DNA of 64,000 bases, taken from contig ATWD01000001.1 of NCBI GenBank assembly GCA_000421065.1, positions 4,580,001 through 4,644,000 of the forward strand. The letters are read 5' to 3'. The DNA comes from Acidobacteriaceae bacterium TAA 166 (GTDB taxonomy: Bacteria; Acidobacteriota; Terriglobia; Terriglobales; Acidobacteriaceae). The translations under genes were made by a program, and so were the position numbers. The notes under the pieces are model-generated. The model had not been told where the DNA came from and searched no databases. It saw only the letters and a list, made by a program, of their open reading frames with translations. This document shows positions 1 through 8,574 of the stretch, one piece after another. The stretch's first letter is position 1; each line of letters starts with the position of its first letter.

Positions 1-1082
1 CAGCAATGGCGGATGACGCTGCTGACTTCATCGCAGCCCTCGGCTATAAGAGGGTGGATATCCTCGGATTTTCCATTGGCGGCGCTGTCGCCCAGGAGTT
101 GCTGATCCGCCACAATGAGCTGGTTCGTCGTGCCATCCTGGCTGGGACCAGCGCAAAGGGGGGCGAAGGCGTCAATCAGATGTCCGAAAAATCGAAATCG
201 GTTAGCACGAAGCCGTCTTTGACGGATGACGATTATCTCTACGGTCTCTTCGCCCCAAGCGCGCGGAGCCAGGCTCTAGGTCGCGAATACCTGCAACGCG
301 TGAAGCGACGTACCTTCGACCAAGATGAACCGGTGTCTATGGCGACAGTGAGAGCGCAGGCAATCGCCAGAGAAGAGTGGGGAACACCACAGGTGAAACC
401 CGATGAACGGCTGAAGGCCGTGGCCAATCCGGTGTTGATTTCCAACGGCATCAACGATATTCGGATGCCGACGATCAACTCCTATCGTCTGTCGCAGATC
501 CTTCCTTATTCGCAACTCATTTTGTATCCAGATTCAGGACACGGTTTCTTGTTTCAATATCCGGATGTTTGCGGGAAGGCTTTTGCTGATTTTCTCGACC
601 AAACGTTATCGGGCGTCAGCAACACACAAGGGGAAACGGAAATGATGACTGCTGTTCAGTTGTTAGAGCAATATACGCGCCGCGTGTCAGAAGGAAACTT
701 TGAGAAGGCCCTTGAGCTCTTTTCTCCCGACGCTGTCTTCGAGTTCCCGTACTTCCCGTCCGTTGGCATCGGTGGTCATCTCGTAGGTATTGATGCCATC
801 CGGAAACAGATTGGGGACTTTCTTACAAATCAGACAGAAGATTTCAAGTTCCACAATATCCAGATCTTCGCCGCGGAGGACCCAAACCGTGCGTTCGGCG
901 AGTATTCGGTTACGACACGCATCAAGGCTACAGGACGGGTCTACAACCAGCTGTACGGCGGAAGGCTGGAATCGAAAGACGGCAAGATTGTCCTGCTAAG
1001 GGAGTTCTCTGATCCGGTGGCTGCGGCGGAAGCAATCTTCCCGAACGGACTTGCTGATATCCCGGTTAAAACCGCGAAGTAA
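1..1082 (+). CDS. alpha/beta hydrolase fused to SnoaL-like domain, 5' partial
   Basis: The reading frame is open to the left window edge, so the N-terminus lies outside; residue numbers count from the first ATG at 6. Residues 1-200 are the C-terminal two thirds of an alpha/beta hydrolase: nucleophile elbow GFSIGG (Ser23), a likely acid Asp151 in GINDIRMP and His179 in DSGHGF. From about Met213 a second domain begins that resembles the SnoaL/NTF2-like fold (EQYTRRVSEGNFEKALELFS, then PDAVFEFPY). A Shine-Dalgarno-like AAGGGG lies about ten bases before the internal ATGATG at 642, so the second domain could also be made alone, or two former genes have been joined. Substrate is unknown. Confidence 0.75.
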   Translation, partial: AMADDAADFIAALGYKRVDILGFSIGGAVAQELLIRHNELVRRAILAGTSAKGGEGVNQMSEKSKSVSTKPSLTDDDYLYGLFAPSARSQALGREYLQRVKRRTFDQDEPVSMATVRAQAIAREEWGTPQVKPDERLKAVANPVLISNGINDIRMPTINSYRLSQILPYSQLILYPDSGHGFLFQYPDVCGKAFADFLDQTLSGVSNTQGETEMMTAVQLLEQYTRRVSEGNFEKALELFSPDAVFEFPYFPSVGIGGHLVGIDAIRKQIGDFLTNQTEDFKFHNIQIFAAEDPNRAFGEYSVTTRIKATGRVYNQLYGGRLESKDGKIVLLREFSDPVAAAEAIFPNGLADIPVKTAK

Positions 1083-1198
1083 CGCACTGGCTCAGACGTC
1101 CCCCTGGGGTTGAGCAGTGTGGTCTGGGCTTCATCTAGAGCGATCCCCTACAAAAGGCCAATGCGGGGCAGGCGAAAGTCACAACCGGAGGAATAGGC

Positions 1199-1816
1199 GT
1201 GAAGATTGGGATTCTGGGGACGGGAAAAGTTGGGGTTACCCTGGCCAGCAAATACGCAGCAGCCGGCCACGAAGTGCTTGTGGCAAACAGCCGAGGGCCG
1301 GAAAGCGTATTGGGTGTCGTTTCAAAGATCGCTGAGTCTGTCACGGCAGCGACCGCTAGCGAGGTCGTGCGGTGCGAACTCGTGTTGCTCGCAGTTCCAT
1401 GGCTCAAGGTACCGGACGTTCTTTCACCATCCTTGACATGGGAGGGAAGGATTCTGGTTGATACCACTAACATCTACGCCTCCTACAAGCAAGACCTAGT
1501 GGTCGCCAATCTTCACGGTGATTTTGGAAGCGAGATTGTGGCTCGCTTAGCGCCAGACGCGCACGTCGTAAAGGCTTTCAATACCCTCCCGTTTGACGTG
1601 ATGTTCTCGCCAACTCCCGCAAACATGAAGCGCGTTTTGTTCATTGCTGGTGATGACCAAGCAGCGCTCAAGACAATCGCAGATCTTGTCGCGCAGGTAG
1701 GGCTCCATCCGGTGGCTGCCGGTGAACTTGCCGTCGCCGGGCGTCAGATGGAGCTGGGAGGTCCCTTCAGTGGACTTGAGCTATTTGCGGCTGTGAGACA
1801 GGAGTCATCAGCATGA
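1199..1816 (+). CDS. NAD(P)-binding reductase of the F420-dependent NADP reductase-like family
   Basis: The 205-residue protein starts at GTG 1199, placed by GGAGGA about six bases upstream. It begins with a Rossmann GxGxxG loop (GILGTGKVG, residues 4-12) followed about 20 residues later by NSRG, the position that commonly reads the NADP phosphate. VVKAFNTLP in the middle and GPFSGLELF near the end are typical of this small reductase family, widely annotated as NADPH-dependent F420 reductase or NAD(P)-binding domain protein. Whether F420 is used here cannot be told. The gene ends just before the truncated RND gene. Confidence 0.75.
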   Translation: MKIGILGTGKVGVTLASKYAAAGHEVLVANSRGPESVLGVVSKIAESVTAATASEVVRCELVLLAVPWLKVPDVLSPSLTWEGRILVDTTNIYASYKQDLVVANLHGDFGSEIVARLAPDAHVVKAFNTLPFDVMFSPTPANMKRVLFIAGDDQAALKTIADLVAQVGLHPVAAGELAVAGRQMELGGPFSGLELFAAVRQESSA

Positions 1817-1820
1817 GTGA

Positions 1821-2198
1821 TTTCTCCGCAGACATACAGGATGTTTCTCTCTGATCGTCGAATTCGCAAAGATGAACTATGAGGATGGGGAAGGTATCGT
1901 CGATGCCGCTCTCCACGCAGCTCGGGTGCATTTCCGCCCGATCATCATGACTGCGCTCGCGTTTATCTTCAGCTGTCTGCCGCTTTGGACAGCGAGTGGG
2001 GCTGGCTCGGTTGGACGACGGACACTCGGCACCATCGTCATCGGCGGAATGGTCGCTGCAACGATCATCGGAATTCTTATTGTCCCCGTGAACTTCTCCT
2101 TCGTGGAGTATCTTTCGCACCGCTTCGGGAAAAAGAAGGTGACCTCTCTTGAGGCCGTATCTCCGGCCGACGAGCTCAACGATGGAGGTGTCGCTTGA
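1821..2198 (+). pseudogene. C-terminal remnant of RND efflux pump (AcrB/MexF type)
   Basis: In-frame RND sequence begins abruptly near 1848 (SLIVEFAK) and continues through HFRPIIMTALAFIFSCLPLW, the TGAG-type loop, GTIVIGGMVAATIIGILIVP and a basic tail. This is the last roughly 115 residues of a pump normally about 1,050 long. A stop lies in frame at 1818-1820, immediately after the preceding gene ends, so the other 90 percent is missing. The membrane-fusion partner is also absent. Its stop overlaps the TTG start of the outer-membrane factor (TTGA at 2195), the usual end of an RND operon. This is a deletion scar; the fragment alone cannot pump. Confidence 0.85.
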
Positions 2199-3598
2199 GA
2201 CTCACTGTTGGATTGCCCATTGCCCTGGCACTCAGCGCCCTTCTGGCTGGGTGCACGGTCGGACCGAAGTACAAACGCCCTGACGTACCCTTAGCGCCGG
2301 CGTTTCGAGGTCCGGACAACGAGGCCGTTCAGGATTCGACCTCGATTGGTGATATGAAATGGATTGACGTCTTTCACGACCCGGACCTGAAGCGCCTGAT
2401 CGAAGAAGGTCTACGCTCAAATTATGATGTCCGTATCGCCGTGCAGCGCGTTCTCGAACAGCAGGCCAGGCTCGGTATTACCCGCTCGCAACTGTTTCCT
2501 ACACTATCGTTAGGTGGATCTGAAGTCGGAGCGAGTCTGCCGAGCGGAGCTGCCAGCGCTGCTGGCCTTCACAATGTCCTTGCCGCGGGTTCGCTCTCTT
2601 TGTCCGCAGCGTGGACTCCCGATTTCTGGGGTCTCTACAGAAGGCAGAATGAGCAGGCACGTGCCGGGTTGTTGGCTCAGCGGTGGGCTCAAAGAGCGGT
2701 GACGAGTACGCTGATAGCGAATCTGGCAGCTGCCTATCTACAGCTACGGGCTCTGGACGCACAACTGGCGGTGACCAGGGAGGCTTTGAAGGTGCGCGAG
2801 GATTCACTCCGGTTGACAGAGCACCTGGAGCATTCTGGAGCGGCGACGATGTCGGATGTTCGAGAATCGCAGGCACTTGTCTTTACCGCATCTTCCAACA
2901 TTCCGGCTCTTGAACAACAGATCCAGGAGCAGGAAAACCAGATCCGCCTTTTACTTGGCCGTCAGCCCGGTTCGATCACGCGCAGGGAGACATATACTCC
3001 ATCCCCAAATGTTGCGTCGGTGCCCGCCGGGATTCCTTCCCAACTCCTCGAACGCAGACCCGACATTCAGGAGGCGGAGGCGAACCTGATCGCTGCGAAT
3101 GCAGCAATCGGCGTCGCTCGGGCACAGTTCTTTCCAACGATTCCGATATCCGGCAGCGGTGGAATAGGAAGCAACAGCCTTGGTACTCTCTTCGACCCCT
3201 CCGGAGCCTATATCTACGGAGTGGGCTCCCTGGTGCAGCCTCTTTTTGAGGGCGGGCGGTTGCGTAATAATTTGCGCTTAGTCCAAGAGACGGACCAGGA
3301 GGTTGTGCTCACGTATCAACAGACGATCGCTGCGGCCTTCCGAGACGTATCGAATGCACTGATTGCCTATCGAAAGACCAGAGAGTATCGGGAACAACAA
3401 GAGCAGCTGGTGGCGGCGGACCAGGATGCTTCACACCTGGCGGAAGTTCGATATAAGGGAGGAGCGGCAACGTATCTCGAAGTCCTCACCAACGAAGCTA
3501 ACCGATATAACGCGGAGCTTGGACTTGTTACGGCTCAGCAAAATGAGTCTCTTGCCCTCGTGCAGCTCTATAACGCGCTGGGTGGGGGCTGGCAATAG
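2195..3598 (+). CDS. RND efflux outer-membrane factor lipoprotein (OprM/NodT family)
   Basis: Full-length (467 residues) trimeric outer-membrane channel subunit. A lipoprotein signal ends in the lipobox LLAGC and is followed by TVGPKYKRP, the standard start of NodT/OprM proteins. The two TolC-like repeats are visible: the first half holds the WTPDFWGLYRR region, the second starts at about residue 285 with LLERRPDIQEAEANL and AAIGVARAQFFPT, and the protein ends with LYNALGGGWQ. It starts at TTG overlapping the stop of the truncated pump gene, so it was translationally coupled to it. With the pump deleted it could still serve another RND or ABC exporter. Confidence 0.93.
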   Translation: MRLTVGLPIALALSALLAGCTVGPKYKRPDVPLAPAFRGPDNEAVQDSTSIGDMKWIDVFHDPDLKRLIEEGLRSNYDVRIAVQRVLEQQARLGITRSQLFPTLSLGGSEVGASLPSGAASAAGLHNVLAAGSLSLSAAWTPDFWGLYRRQNEQARAGLLAQRWAQRAVTSTLIANLAAAYLQLRALDAQLAVTREALKVREDSLRLTEHLEHSGAATMSDVRESQALVFTASSNIPALEQQIQEQENQIRLLLGRQPGSITRRETYTPSPNVASVPAGIPSQLLERRPDIQEAEANLIAANAAIGVARAQFFPTIPISGSGGIGSNSLGTLFDPSGAYIYGVGSLVQPLFEGGRLRNNLRLVQETDQEVVLTYQQTIAAAFRDVSNALIAYRKTREYREQQEQLVAADQDASHLAEVRYKGGAATYLEVLTNEANRYNAELGLVTAQQNESLALVQLYNALGGGWQ

Positions 3599-3621
3599 GT
3601 GGGGAGAACGCCTATTGGTTA

Positions 3622-3652
3622 CGGGTCTGGATATAATCCAGACCCGCTTTTT
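3622..3652 (+). terminator. Rho-independent terminator after the outer-membrane factor
   Basis: A perfect 11-bp inverted repeat (CGGGTCTGGAT and ATCCAGACCCG) with a 3-base loop is followed directly by CTTTTT. It sits 24 bases after the stop of the outer-membrane factor gene and before the convergent universal-stress gene. It is the clearest intrinsic terminator in the window. Confidence 0.92.
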
Positions 3653-3699
3653 CCGAGAATATCCAGGTGCCGTACCCACATCCTGACCACGCTACCAAG

Positions 3700-4518
3700 T
3701 CATTTTGACTGCTTCGCATGATCGGTGATCCATCCCGTCGAGACTGGAATGGTCAGCAGGGGGCATTTGGCTGAAGTCAAGAGCTCGTAGGCCATGCTCG
3801 TATGAAGGTGTCTCTGAATATAGCCGCACGGCTCGACGCTCAAAGCAATTACTGAAGATGGACCGCGTGCGTTGACTGCGGCCTTGATCGTCTTCGCGAT
3901 TTCATGGGAAGTGGTTCTCGGAACGCGGACTACCTCGACCGTTGCGCCGACCTCAGAGGCGAGTCCATGGACAAAGGGCATCGACGCCTCGGCGTGGCTC
4001 GAGATGTCAGAGATGTACAGGATGTCTTCAAGCTTTAGACCTGGAGTCCATTCCTGATGTACGCCCGGTCCAATCGTGAAGGTTGGACAAGGAGCGTTCA
4101 GCAAGAGAGCCTCTGTCTTCGAGCCCACCAGCAGATGGTCGAGTCCGAGGTGGATATGATCGGTACCCAGGACCAGGAGATCGATCCGATCGCGTTCAAT
4201 GGCTGTCAGAATCGAGGAAGGCACAAACCCTTCGATCGCCTCGTACTTTACGGGAATGCCCAGATTATCAATTTCGGAACTGAATGTTGCGAGTCGCGAT
4301 TCTGCATTGCGCCGCACGCGACTGGGCACGTGATCCAGCAGTTCAACGTTTGCCGAATGCGGGCCGAACTCGAAGGCGTTTAGAGTAATCAAGTCAGCGC
4401 CGAAGTGCTTTGCAAAGCCCGCAGCGTACGTAAGAGCAAGCCGAGAACTTTGGTGAAAATCAGTAGCAAGCATGACTGCTTTGATTGCAACGCGCAAGTG
4501 TTCTGTGGACGTCGTCAT
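3700..4518 (-). CDS. tandem universal stress protein (UspA family)
   Basis: A 272-residue protein with two Usp folds. The first (about residues 10-150) starts with AIKAVMLATDFHQSSRLALTYAAGFA and ends with LLVLGTDH...GSKTEALLLNAPCPTFTIGP, the ATP-loop/last-strand region of the family. The second (about 160-265) is more diverged but ends with MAYELLTSAKCPLLTIPVS. The ATG overlaps the stop of the upstream membrane-protein gene (ATGA at 4515-4518), so the two are probably one operon controlled from the palindrome-bearing promoter near 5.3 kb. Ligand and trigger are unknown. Confidence 0.88.
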   Translation of the reverse strand: MTTSTEHLRVAIKAVMLATDFHQSSRLALTYAAGFAKHFGADLITLNAFEFGPHSANVELLDHVPSRVRRNAESRLATFSSEIDNLGIPVKYEAIEGFVPSSILTAIERDRIDLLVLGTDHIHLGLDHLLVGSKTEALLLNAPCPTFTIGPGVHQEWTPGLKLEDILYISDISSHAEASMPFVHGLASEVGATVEVVRVPRTTSHEIAKTIKAAVNARGPSSVIALSVEPCGYIQRHLHTSMAYELLTSAKCPLLTIPVSTGWITDHAKQSK

Positions 4519-5267
4519 AATTTACTCCCTCGGGGTGTACTTACCACTCGGCTCCGAAGTCGAGTTCCGCTGCTCGATCGAGGGTCGGAGTTGAACTCCG
4601 GTTCCTTGGTCTTGGTTTGAAGATCTTCCAGGTTGTGGAGGGGGATTGCGACAGTAGATTCGAGTTCCTTCCAAAGGAAGATCGCGTTCGCCAGAAAAAT
4701 AATCATGAGCGAAGCTCTTGGCTCGAAAAATGCCACCATCAACGCGAGGCCGACTGCTATGTGCAGCAAACGCATTCGGGTATTTCCGTAGAGGAGTGTT
4801 CTGCGTCGCCATCCAGGATTTGCTGTGCCCCAGGCGACTCCTCCCAAACAGCGTTGATATACCAGAAAGACAAAAGTCATGCCCGCGTACGTCAGTGACG
4901 AGGATGGACTCAACTTCTCGTCGACCTGACTGGCAGCCGCCATAATCATGCCCATCCAGGGAAGAACCATGAAGATGTTCGCCGCGAAAACAAGAGGCGT
5001 TACATGCTGGACATGCAAGATCTCGTCTCGATATCGGAGCCATTGGTTCAAGATAACAAGGGCGGTTGTCCCAAAGGAGCACGCCCATATCAGTAGCGAT
5101 GGGCCAACGTGCGCGTTGTTCGGGCCTGGTACAACCATGAATGACAGCAGCATCGCTACAAACAGGAGCGATATCACCAGGCCAGACCACTCACGGAGGG
5201 CTGCAACCGTGACTCTTGTGCTTCGGATTGGACTGGTCCAGTAAGACATGACCATCAGCCCTTCCAT
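4515..5267 (-). CDS. multi-spanning membrane protein of unknown function
   Basis: I do not recognise the family. About six hydrophobic segments are visible, for example LVISLLFVAMLLSFMVV, LLIWACSFGTTALVIL, VFAANIFMVLPWMGMIMAA and LLHIAVGLALMVAFF; the C-terminal 50 residues are polar and charged. The ATG at 5267 is my choice; ATGs at 5255 (preceded by GGAAGGG) and 5249 are alternatives, and a TTG at 5294 is unlikely because it lies inside a palindromic operator. It overlaps the universal-stress gene by four bases, suggesting a shared stress role. Confidence 0.65.
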   Translation of the reverse strand: MEGLMVMSYWTSPIRSTRVTVAALREWSGLVISLLFVAMLLSFMVVPGPNNAHVGPSLLIWACSFGTTALVILNQWLRYRDEILHVQHVTPLVFAANIFMVLPWMGMIMAAASQVDEKLSPSSSLTYAGMTFVFLVYQRCLGGVAWGTANPGWRRRTLLYGNTRMRLLHIAVGLALMVAFFEPRASLMIIFLANAIFLWKELESTVAIPLHNLEDLQTKTKEPEFNSDPRSSSGTRLRSRVVSTPRGSKL

Positions 5268-5283
5268 ACTCTCGTGCGATATT

Positions 5284-5305
5284 ATATTAAACAAATGTTG
5301 AATAT
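5284..5305. promoter_or_regulatory. 22-bp palindromic operator, copy 1
   Basis: ATATTAAAC, four bases, GTTGAATAT: an almost perfect dyad just upstream of the membrane-protein start. A second copy lies 89 bp away (5373-5394) and a third at 17468-17489. AT-rich dyads of this kind are typical transcription-factor sites; the cognate regulator is unknown. Confidence 0.6.
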
Positions 5306-5372
5306 GTCAATGCAGGATCGATTAGCTCGAATCCACTGATCCGCAGTTGTGTAGACTAGCCATCAGTTCGAC

Positions 5373-5394
5373 AAATTCAATATACGTTTAATAT
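5373..5394. promoter_or_regulatory. 22-bp palindromic operator, copy 2
   Basis: On the minus strand this reads ATATTAAAC, GTAT, ATTGAATTT; the first half is identical to copy 1 and the second matches at seven of nine positions. It ends one base before the ATG at 5396 of the AraC fragment. The centre-to-centre distance to copy 1 is 89 bp. Confidence 0.5.
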
Positions 5395-5395
5395 A

Positions 5396-5683
5396 ATGAA
5401 GCATGTCTTATTGCGATGCAATTTAGTTCTTGTCGCTCGTTGCGCTCTGAGTTGTCGAGTCAGAGGAAATTTGGGCTCTCCGCAAACCATTGAGACAATG
5501 TTCTGCGCACCTGTGCTACGAGCTCGCTTGGAGCGAGCAAAAGGGCTTCTGAGATCCACCGACATGACTATCACTGAGATTGCAATGGCGTGTGGTTTTC
5601 AGAGCTCCCAGCAGCTTGCAAGGGTCTTTCAGAGACTCATGAAAATTACGCCGACCGGATATCGGCCCGAGTTTGCTGGCTGA
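5396..5683 (+). pseudogene. AraC-family regulator remnant (second HTH only)
   Basis: The last 50 residues (LERAKGLLRSTDMTITEIA, then ACGFQSSQQLARVFQRLMKITPTGYRPEF) are the C-terminal helix-turn-helix of an AraC regulator. The preceding 40 residues do not look like the first HTH or a sensor domain, and the whole reading frame is only 95 residues against about 300 for the family. The ATG follows directly on an operator copy, so the fragment may be fused to a foreign promoter. Probably a decayed gene. Confidence 0.6.
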
Positions 5684-5812
5684 TACGGTATCTGCGATCA
5701 GGCTCGTCGCCCGCTTCATCAGTCGTCGGCAATTTCCGGGGCTGCGACTGTTATGGGCGCACCATGATCGAATAGATCCGCAGTCCAAGGACCGCGTGGA
5801 TCTTGAGCGAAC

Positions 5813-8365
5813 TTAGAACCTCGCGGAGTTTGCAGCCTCCTCCGAAATCTCTACCTTTCCCTTGAGCTCGATGGAATCTGCAGAGTCGCCTATACCGATG
5901 ACAAAAGTCCCGGGGGCGATGTGCCAGTTCTTCATGGCGACATCCCAATAAGCGAAAGCACGATCGGTGAGCTCGATAGAGATGTGCCTGGTTTCGCCGG
6001 GAGAAAGTTCTACCTTCTCGAAGCCCTTCAACTCTTCCTCGGGTCGTGGAACCTTGGAGTGATGATCCGACACATAAACCTGCGCGACCTGTTTGCCTGA
6101 TCGCGAGCCGGTGTTGGCAACGTCGAACGAGACGGTTGCGCTCGCACCGTTCGGCCTGATGGAAAGATTTGAAAAGTTGAACGTCGTATAGCTGAGGCCG
6201 TAACCAAAAGGAAACAACGGCTTGATGTGATCGTGCTGATAGCCGCGATAACCAACAAAGATTCCTTCTTTGTAGAGAATGCGCCGCGACCCCGGCTCGA
6301 CGTAGTAATTTTGATAGGTTGGGTTATCCTGTGGCCGTTTCTCGAACGTGGCGGGAAGATGCCCAGAGGGATTGACTTGACCAAAAAGGACCCGGGCGAG
6401 AGCCGTCCCACCATATTCTCCTGGATACCAATTCTCCAGATACACGGGAACATGATCTATCCATGAATCGCTGTCAACATTGCCTCCGGATGTCATGGCA
6501 ACAATGGTCTTCTTATTGGTGGTGGCCAGTGATCGGATGAGTTTGTCCTGTCCAAAGGGAATTCCGAAGGTGCGATCACACCCCTCTCGTTCACTCTGAT
6601 CATCAAAACCTGCAGCGATAACGACGACAGCTGCTTTGGCGGCCAGAGCCTTAGCTCTGGCGGAAACAACTTCGTCTTCGGAAATGATCCCGAGACGAAT
6701 CTCCCCTCCGGCTGGATTATATCTCATGTCTTCAACAACCACTTTGTGTGGCCCCGGAGAAAGTGGAAGCGTGAGGTGCGGTTGGAGTGCCCGGTCGAGA
6801 ATCCAGTTGTCGATCACAAGTTTATCGTCAAGAAATACACGGTTGCCGGACCTCTTCCTACCTGATCCCTGTAGGGCAACGATATACTCTCCTGCTCGCG
6901 GGGCAATATAGTATCCAGTCCAGCGCCTCGAAGATTCGTAGTTGCGATCGGGGGATAAGGCATCGTCGTAATTGATATGCGCGACGATCTCCGTTGCAAC
7001 CGGGACACCATAAAGCTTCGCATTGGAAAATGACTCCAGCTTCAGGCCAGGCTTTCCGTCCCTTATATCCGTAACAAACTGTGATGCGCGTGCGATCTCA
7101 GGTAAAGTTGGGAGTCCCCGGTCGTAGTAGACTTTTATGCCTGGTCCGAGATAGGTACTAAGTCCTTCAAGATCACTCACCAGATGGAAGGGGTTTACCG
7201 CGGCGCTTCCTCCCGCCACGGCAGCTCCAGGATAGGCATTCGGACCGACGACCAGGATGGACTTGATCTCTTCCTTCCTGAGAGGTAACAGACTACCTTC
7301 ATTCCTGAGGAGAACAATGCTCTCTTCCGCAGTCTCGAGAGCGACTGCATTATTTCTGGCGTCCATTACCGAAATGTCATCGTCGGTCTGCGGACGATCG
7401 AGCCAGCCAAAGCGAACAGCAGTAGTCAGGATGTGAAAAATCTTCCTGTCGATAGTGGATTCTTTGACGCTGCCGTTCTGAATTGCAGGCAAGAGGTTGG
7501 AGGGGTTCATGAACTTTCCGATGGGCATCTCGATGTCAAGTCCTCCGTTCGCAGCGGCGACGGCGTCGTACGTGGCATCCCAATCGGACATATCGATCCC
7601 CGTGAATCCCCATTCCGTCCGGAGAACGTCCGTGTTCAGGTATCCGTTCTGTGTCATATGGAGTCCGTTAACCAGGTTGTAGCCGTCCATGATGGCGCCC
7701 ACATGACCTTGTTTGACCGCCGCTTCAAAAGCTGGAAGATATATCTCACGCAGAGTGCGCTCGTCGATCGTGGAATCGGAATCGTGACGAAGGAACTCAG
7801 AGTTGTTGGCTGCGAAGTGTTTGACCGTGGCGCTGACGCCTTGTGATTGAATTCCCTTGATGTAAGCGACCGCAATCGCGCCTGCAAGGAATGGATCTTC
7901 CCCGAAATATTCAAAGTTTCGGCCAGAAAGGGGAGATCGATAGATATTGATTCCGGGCCCGAGCATGAGATGAATGCCGCGTGCACGAGCGTCTCTTCCG
8001 ATACCTTCCCCAGCGCGCAAGGTGAGATCACGGTTCCATGTCGCAGCCAGACCAATACCTGCTGCATATGTGGTTGACGGCAATCCCGAATTGCTGCGAA
8101 CGCCATAGGGTCCGTCCGACATCTTAAGAGCCGGAAGGCTAAGGTTCGGCATGGCGCGAACAGCAAAGCCAGTTCCACCGATGTACTCGAGCTTCTGTTT
8201 AAGAGTCATTCTGTGGATGGTCGAGTTGGCGCGTTTGTAGAGCTCATCCGAATCAGGCTGCTGGCCCTGAGCGATGGATACCGCGACCACAGTTAGAACA
8301 ACGGTGAGCAGTAGTGAGGAGCCGACTGTGAATACTTTGGAGTTGTGGATTGACATCATTAGCAA
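5813..8365 (-). CDS. GH3 beta-glucosidase with PA14 insert, secreted
   Basis: An 850-residue glycoside hydrolase family 3 enzyme. A signal peptide (residues 10-35) is followed by the (beta/alpha)8 domain with KHFAANNSE (182-190) and the nucleophile region IDMSDWDAT (Asp261). A PA14 domain occupies about 442-565, inside the second domain as in many beta-glucosidases. The acid/base is probably in SEREGCDR (Glu592 or Glu594). A fibronectin-III-like domain closes the protein. The TTG at 8365 has AAGGA six bases before it; ATGs at 8359 and 8356 are alternatives. It lies downstream of the TonB receptor on the same strand, so the pair probably imports and cleaves a beta-linked glycan in the periplasm. 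Confidence 0.93.
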   Translation of the reverse strand: MLMMSIHNSKVFTVGSSLLLTVVLTVVAVSIAQGQQPDSDELYKRANSTIHRMTLKQKLEYIGGTGFAVRAMPNLSLPALKMSDGPYGVRSNSGLPSTTYAAGIGLAATWNRDLTLRAGEGIGRDARARGIHLMLGPGINIYRSPLSGRNFEYFGEDPFLAGAIAVAYIKGIQSQGVSATVKHFAANNSEFLRHDSDSTIDERTLREIYLPAFEAAVKQGHVGAIMDGYNLVNGLHMTQNGYLNTDVLRTEWGFTGIDMSDWDATYDAVAAANGGLDIEMPIGKFMNPSNLLPAIQNGSVKESTIDRKIFHILTTAVRFGWLDRPQTDDDISVMDARNNAVALETAEESIVLLRNEGSLLPLRKEEIKSILVVGPNAYPGAAVAGGSAAVNPFHLVSDLEGLSTYLGPGIKVYYDRGLPTLPEIARASQFVTDIRDGKPGLKLESFSNAKLYGVPVATEIVAHINYDDALSPDRNYESSRRWTGYYIAPRAGEYIVALQGSGRKRSGNRVFLDDKLVIDNWILDRALQPHLTLPLSPGPHKVVVEDMRYNPAGGEIRLGIISEDEVVSARAKALAAKAAVVVIAAGFDDQSEREGCDRTFGIPFGQDKLIRSLATTNKKTIVAMTSGGNVDSDSWIDHVPVYLENWYPGEYGGTALARVLFGQVNPSGHLPATFEKRPQDNPTYQNYYVEPGSRRILYKEGIFVGYRGYQHDHIKPLFPFGYGLSYTTFNFSNLSIRPNGASATVSFDVANTGSRSGKQVAQVYVSDHHSKVPRPEEELKGFEKVELSPGETRHISIELTDRAFAYWDVAMKNWHIAPGTFVIGIGDSADSIELKGKVEISEEAANSARF

Positions 8366-8574
8366 TCGCCATCCTTTTTCTTATTCTTGTTGATCTGCGC
8401 TTTCACAACGGTTATGAGCCTCCATTGCATGAACGGAGGGCGTGCCGTATCGGACTAAGGGTTGAAAACAACAGAGCGAACAACGCGGTTGCCGCCGATT
8501 TCTCAGCAGCGTTTAGGCCCGCATCCGAACCCTCCCTTAGTTGGCGAGAGAGTTCGGACACCGTGGATCTTGGA

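Noticed and set aside
4522..5190. Long minus-strand frame (222 codons) antiparallel or overlapping the membrane-protein gene
   Set aside because: Runs in another frame of the same strand through the hydrophobic gene, without start signals; shadow frame.
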